A stretch of 64,000 nt of DNA. Origin: Tardiphaga sp. vice304 (GTDB lineage Bacteria; Pseudomonadota; Alphaproteobacteria; Rhizobiales; Xanthobacteraceae). Made by a program: the position numbers and the translations under genes. Below are positions 60,865-64,000 of this stretch, piece by piece (the stretch's first letter is position 1; every line of letters starts with the position of its first letter). The notes beneath the pieces are model-generated. The model was not told the DNA's origin and ran no database searches. It was given only the letters and a program-made list of their open reading frames with translations. The DNA lies in the NCBI RefSeq assembly GCF_007018905.1, contig NZ_CP041402.1, forward strand, positions 2,530,001 to 2,594,000. The letters are read 5' to 3'.

Positions 60865-61025
60865 CACCCTCCCCTGGAGGGGGAGGGTCGTTCATCGCGA
60901 TGCGTAGCATCGAGATGAGCGGGGTGGGGTGACACTTTCGATAGTTGCGCGCGTGGCTCACCCCACCCCGTCTCGCAAGACGCTTCGCGTCTGGCTCGTC
61001 GACCCTCCCCCTCGAGGGGAGGGTA
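60865..61025. repeat. 161-bp repeat inside the GTA operon, copy 1
   Basis: caccctcccctggaggggga through gacgcttcgcgtctggctcg to ggggagggta. It aligns without gaps, at about 10 mismatches, to 62910-63070. Internally it is an inverted repeat (ccctcccctggagggggagg at the left end, ccctccccctcgaggggagg at the right). It lies between g9 and g10. Confidence 0.92.
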
Positions 61026-61039
61026 AACAGGAGATCCAC

Positions 61040-61360
61040 ATGCCGAATTCCCATCGCGGTGAAATCGAAGCCGTGCTCGGCGGGCGCCGGCATACGCTGG
61101 TGCTGACGCTCGGCGCGCTGGCCGAGCTGGAGGCGGCGTTCGGCGCCGGCGACCTGGTGGCGCTGACCGAACGCTTCGGCTCGGGAAAATTGTCGGCGCG
61201 CGATCTGATCCGCATCCTCGGCGCCGGTCTGCGCGGCGCCGGCGAAGCGATCGGCGACGACGAGGTGGCGGCGATGACCGCGGTGGGCGGCGCGGCCGGC
61301 TTCGTCGGCATCGCGGCCGAGCTGATCGCGGCGACCTTCACGGAGCGGACAACGTCATGA
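61040..61360 (+). CDS. GTA g10-like tail assembly chaperone
   Basis: A 106-aa protein: MPNSHRGEIEAVLGGRRHTL, VLTLGALAELEAAFGAGDLV, then RDLIRILGAGLRGAGEAIGD. This is the GTA g10 (gene transfer agent family/TAC_11) pattern, small and acidic, expected to coat the tape measure during assembly. ATG 61040 follows an aggag site placed right after the repeat. It overlaps the next gene by 4 bp. Confidence 0.85.
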   Translation: MPNSHRGEIEAVLGGRRHTLVLTLGALAELEAAFGAGDLVALTERFGSGKLSARDLIRILGAGLRGAGEAIGDDEVAAMTAVGGAAGFVGIAAELIAATFTERTTS

Positions 61361-61560
61361 AGCCGTTTCCGTGGGACGAGGCGATGCAGTTCGGCTTCGG
61401 CGTGCTCAGGCTTTCGCCTGACGCGTTCTGTCAGATGACGCCGCGCGAGCTTTCGCAGGCGGTGATCGGCGTGCGCGGCGCCGCCGTGACGCCGATCGAT
61501 CGCGGCGGGCTCGAACAATTGATGCAACGCTTTCCGGACCAGGGAGTGCGCCATGAGTGA
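61357..61560 (+). CDS. GTA g10.1-like small protein
   Basis: A 67-aa protein: MKPFPWDEAMQFGFGVLRLS, PDAFCQMTPRELSQAVIGVR. The F.WD.....G.G.L.L.P..FW..TP.E pattern is typical of the second tail chaperone (DUF2376/TAC_19-like), here with Cys where Trp is more usual. ATGA overlap with g10 and 8-bp overlap with the tape measure gene show tight coupling. Confidence 0.82.
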   Translation: MKPFPWDEAMQFGFGVLRLSPDAFCQMTPRELSQAVIGVRGAAVTPIDRGGLEQLMQRFPDQGVRHE

Positions 61561-62104
61561 TAGCAGCGACTGGTCGGCCTCCGGCACGCTCGACAGCCTG
61601 CGTGGCAAGACGCTGGATCTGACCGCGGCGGTGAGCGGCTTTTCCAAAGTGATGACGCAGGCCTTTGCCAGTTCGGTCACCGGCGGCAAGGCGTTCGAGG
61701 ACGTCTTGAAATCGCTGGCGCTGAAATTGTCGGATCTGGCCGTCAAGGCGGCGTTCAGGCCGCTGGAGAGCGCGCTGGGCGGCGGGTTGCAGGCGCTGAC
61801 GTCGGGGCTGTCCGGCACGCCGTCGACAAACATGCGGCTGTTCGCCGCCGGCGGCGTGATCGGCGCGCCCAGTTACTTTCCGTTGGGTGATGGCGGCGTG
61901 GGCCTCGCCGGCGAGGCCGGGCCCGAGGCGATCATGCCGCTGCAGCGCGGCGCCGACGGCCGGCTCGGCGTCGCCGGCGGTGGCGGCGGCAACAATATCC
62001 ATATCTCGATCGCGACGCCCGATGCCGAGAGTTTTCGCCGCTCGGAGAGCTACCTCACCGGCCAGATCGCGCGCGCGGTGGCGAGGGGGCAGCGGAGTTT
62101 GTGA
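61553..62104 (+). CDS. GTA g11-like tail tape measure protein
   Basis: A 183-aa short tape measure protein: FSKVMTQAFASSVTGGKAFE, DVLKSLALKLSDLAVKAAFR, PLESALGGGLQ, and the conserved FAAGGVIGAPSYFPLGDGGV with GEAGPEAIMPLQRGADGRLG and the C-terminal IHISIATPDAESFRRSESYL. The AAGG.....P..FP......GLAGE.GPEAI.PL block is diagnostic. The short length implies a short tail, like RcGTA. Confidence 0.9.
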   Translation: MSDSSDWSASGTLDSLRGKTLDLTAAVSGFSKVMTQAFASSVTGGKAFEDVLKSLALKLSDLAVKAAFRPLESALGGGLQALTSGLSGTPSTNMRLFAAGGVIGAPSYFPLGDGGVGLAGEAGPEAIMPLQRGADGRLGVAGGGGGNNIHISIATPDAESFRRSESYLTGQIARAVARGQRSL

Positions 62105-62127
62105 TCCCGGTGTTGCAACAAACTCCG

Positions 62128-62245
62128 CCGTCATCCTGAGGTGCCGTCGCACATGCGACGGCCTCGAAGGATGTGCCGCAGACGCCAGCGTTTGTGGTCG
62201 CATCCTTCGAGGCTCGCTCTTCGAGCGAGCGCCTCAGGATGACGG
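62128..62245. repeat. inverted repeat (CCGTCATCCTGAGG family)
   Basis: ccgtcatcctgagg (62128-62141) pairs with cctcaggatgacgg (62232-62245); cgtcgcacatgcgacg and cctcgaaggatg with catccttcgagg pair inside. Lies between g11 and g12. Confidence 0.8.
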
Positions 62246-62265
62246 CCTTCTTCATGGAAATCATC

Positions 62266-62904
62266 ATGACCGCCTTCCACGAGATCCTGTTTCCGCTCGA
62301 CATCACCATGAAGAGCGCCGGCGGGCCGGAGCGGCGCACCGAGATCGTGTCGTTCGGCTCCGGGCGCGAGCAGCGCAATGCGCGCTGGGCGCATTCGCGG
62401 CGACGCTATGACGCCGGCTACGGCATCAAGACGCTCGGTGCGCTGCAAAGCGTGGTGGCGTTCTTCGAGGAACGCCGTGGCCAGCTTCATGGCTTTCGCT
62501 GGCGCGACCGGCTCGACCATTCGTCGGCGCAGCCTGGGCAGCCGCCGTCGCCATTCGACCAGGGCATCGGCGCCGGCGACGGCACCACCGCGACCTATCA
62601 ATTGCTGAAAAGCTATGGCGAGGGACCGGCGCCCTATGCGCGGCCGATTGCCAAGCCGGTGAGCGGCAGCGTGCGCGTCGCGGTCGGCGGCGTGGAAGTC
62701 GCAAGCGACCGCTTCGGTGTCGATGTGACGACCGGCATGGTGACCTTCGCGACCCTGCACCGGCCGCCGGCGGGCGCATCAATCACCGCCGGTTTCCTGT
62801 TCGATGTGCCGGTGCGGTTCGACACCGACTATCTCGAAGTCGATCTGTCCGCCTTCACCGCCGGGGCGATCCCGAAAATTCCGATCGTGGAGATCCGGCC
62901 ATGA
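62266..62904 (+). CDS. GTA g12-like distal tail protein (DUF2460)
   Basis: A 212-aa protein: MTAFHEILFPLDITMKSAGG, PERRTEIVSFGSGREQRNAR, then RRYDAGYGIKTLGALQSVVA, FFEERRGQLHGFRWRDRLDH. The FP..I...A.GGP...T.I.....G.E.RN..W..SRR.Y D block is the DUF2460 signature; in RcGTA this is the distal tail component. ATG 62266 gives the family start. Intact. Confidence 0.91.
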   Translation: MTAFHEILFPLDITMKSAGGPERRTEIVSFGSGREQRNARWAHSRRRYDAGYGIKTLGALQSVVAFFEERRGQLHGFRWRDRLDHSSAQPGQPPSPFDQGIGAGDGTTATYQLLKSYGEGPAPYARPIAKPVSGSVRVAVGGVEVASDRFGVDVTTGMVTFATLHRPPAGASITAGFLFDVPVRFDTDYLEVDLSAFTAGAIPKIPIVEIRP

Positions 62905-62909
62905 TCTTT

Positions 62910-63070
62910 CACCCTCCCCTGGAGGGGGAGGGTCGCTCATCGCGATGCGCAGCATTGGGATGAGCGGGGTGGGGTGACACGTTTGATAGTTGCGCTCGCG
63001 GCCCACCCCACCCCGTCTCGCAAGACGCTTCGCGTCTGGCTCGTCGACCCTCCCCCTCCAGGGGAGGGTA
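62910..63070. repeat. 161-bp repeat inside the GTA operon, copy 2
   Basis: Second copy of the element at 60865-61025, gap-free, about 10 differences in 161 bp. Lies between g12 and g13, exactly as the first lies between g9 and g10, each time just upstream of a ribosome binding site. Confidence 0.92.
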
Positions 63071-63084
63071 AGAAAGGAAGGGCC

Positions 63085-63993
63085 ATGAGAAGCGTTCCCG
63101 CAGCACTGCAGGCCAGACTGGACTCCGGCGTCACCACGCTGGCGCAGCTGTGGAAGCTGTCGCGCCGCGATGGCGGCGTGCTGGGTTTTACCGACCATGA
63201 TCGCGATCTGGTCATCGACGGCGTGACCTATCGCGCCGGCACCGGCTTTGGCGCGTCGGAGGCCTCGCAGCGCTTCGATCTGTCGGTCGATGGCGGCGAG
63301 GTGGCCGGCGCGCTCGATGACGACGTGCTGACCGAGGCCGATCTCGCCGCCGGGCGCTATGACGCCGCCGGAATCGAGGCCTGGCTGGTCGACTGGAGCG
63401 ACGTGACGTTGAAGCTTCTGGTGGCGCGCGGAAGGCTCGGCGAGGTCAGGCGCGAGGGCACCGCCTTCACCGCCGAATTGCGTGGGCAGGCCGATCTGCT
63501 GTCGCAGGAGAGCGGCCGGCTCTACACCGCGAAATGCGGCGCCGATCTCGGCGATGCCCGGTGCCGCGTCGATCTCGCCAGCGCGGCCTATCGCGGCAGC
63601 GGCAGCGTGCAGGCGGTCGAGGGCACGTCGCTGTTCACCGCCACGGGGCTCGACGGCTTTGCCGACCGCTGGTTCAGCGCCGGCCGATTGAGCTGGGTCA
63701 GCGGCGGCAATGCCGGGCTGTCGATCGAGATCAAGCTGCATCGAAACATCGACGGCGAGGTACGGCTGACGCTGTGGCAGGCGATGCCCGAGCCAGTCGC
63801 GATCGGCGACGCCTTCACGCTCACCGCCGGCTGCGACAAGCTGCTGGCGACCTGCCGCGACCGCTTCGCCAACGCCGACAATTTTCGCGGCTTCCCGCAT
63901 ATCCCCGGCAACGACTTCGTCCTCAGCTATCCCAACGCCGGCACCGTCAGCGACAGCGGCGCGTCGCTGGTGTTGCCGAAGAGCGTGGGGTGA
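63085..63993 (+). CDS. GTA g13-like tail hub protein (DUF2163)
   Basis: A 302-aa protein: LDSGVTTLAQLWKLSRRDGG, VLGFTDHDRDLVIDGVTYRA, LLSQESGRLYTAKCGADLGD, ARCRVDL and LLATCRDRFANADNFRGFPH, IPGNDF. The cysteine-containing C-terminal block (C..LGD..C....TC..RF.N..NFRGFP..PG) defines DUF2163 proteins, the baseplate hub with a possible iron-sulfur or zinc site. The stop lies 7 bp before the window edge, so g14 and g15 should follow. Confidence 0.91.
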   Translation: MRSVPAALQARLDSGVTTLAQLWKLSRRDGGVLGFTDHDRDLVIDGVTYRAGTGFGASEASQRFDLSVDGGEVAGALDDDVLTEADLAAGRYDAAGIEAWLVDWSDVTLKLLVARGRLGEVRREGTAFTAELRGQADLLSQESGRLYTAKCGADLGDARCRVDLASAAYRGSGSVQAVEGTSLFTATGLDGFADRWFSAGRLSWVSGGNAGLSIEIKLHRNIDGEVRLTLWQAMPEPVAIGDAFTLTAGCDKLLATCRDRFANADNFRGFPHIPGNDFVLSYPNAGTVSDSGASLVLPKSVG

Positions 63994-64000
63994 GTTTCAC

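Noticed and set aside
60865..63070. CRISPR array
   Set aside because: Only two 161-bp copies about 2 kb apart with genes between; no spacers and no cas genes.

Overview
The window is a GC-rich alphaproteobacterial chromosome segment, most likely from Bradyrhizobium or a close relative such as Rhodopseudomonas. This is inferred from a MucR regulator, DUF1491, DUF2336, DUF5330, DUF6456 and DUF3551 proteins, paired CtrA boxes, an RcGTA-type gene transfer agent (GTA) cluster, and many dispersed palindromic repeats of the kind seen in Bradyrhizobium. No tRNA, rRNA or CRISPR array was recognised.

Layout. 0-10.8 kb is ordinary chromosome: the start of a methylmalonyl-CoA mutase small subunit, the overlapping folP-folB-folK operon, a HerA-like ATPase, two membrane glycosyltransferases, an M20 peptidase and a class II aldolase. 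10.88-13.97 kb is a complete 3,087-bp IS1-like transposon with 24-25 bp terminal inverted repeats and an 8-bp target duplication. Besides its transposase it carries an HTH-ImmA/IrrE metallopeptidase, an unknown protein, and a pair of overlapping small genes (a zinc ribbon and a Lys/Gly-rich protein). 14-34 kb is again chromosomal: a MocR regulator divergent from an EamA exporter, a ParE/RHH toxin-antitoxin pair with a palindromic operator, a DnaB-like ATPase, a GT39 protein, MucR, SufE, a PAS histidine kinase with a peptidoglycan-binding partner, a CtrA-type promoter region, PBP1A and others.

34.1-38.65 kb holds a tight three-gene operon of patatin-like lipase, subtilisin-like protease and ComEC-like metallo-beta-lactamase-fold hydrolase. 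All three appear cytoplasmic. I know no named system with this gene set, and it is the best candidate here for an undescribed system, possibly defensive. 38.8-43.3 kb holds an MFS exporter, a decayed autotransporter gene, a Flp pilin and small proteins.

43.4-64 kb is an RcGTA-like head and tail cluster in RcGTA order: small and large terminase, portal, small g3.5-like protein, prohead protease, capsid, connector, head closure, tail terminator, major tail protein, two small chaperone-like proteins, tape measure, DUF2460 and DUF2163 proteins. It continues past the right edge. It is unusual in four ways. The terminase pair is present twice. The capsid gene carries a one-base frameshift. Non-GTA genes interrupt it (PilZ, Spy/CpxP, a trypsin-like protease, an unknown zinc/coiled-coil protein). 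A lower-GC cassette of two small membrane proteins and an FRG-domain protein lies between the capsid gene and the second terminase pair. This points to a rearranged or decaying GTA that has become a site for cargo genes.

All functional calls are by eye from motifs and gene order; no database search was run.
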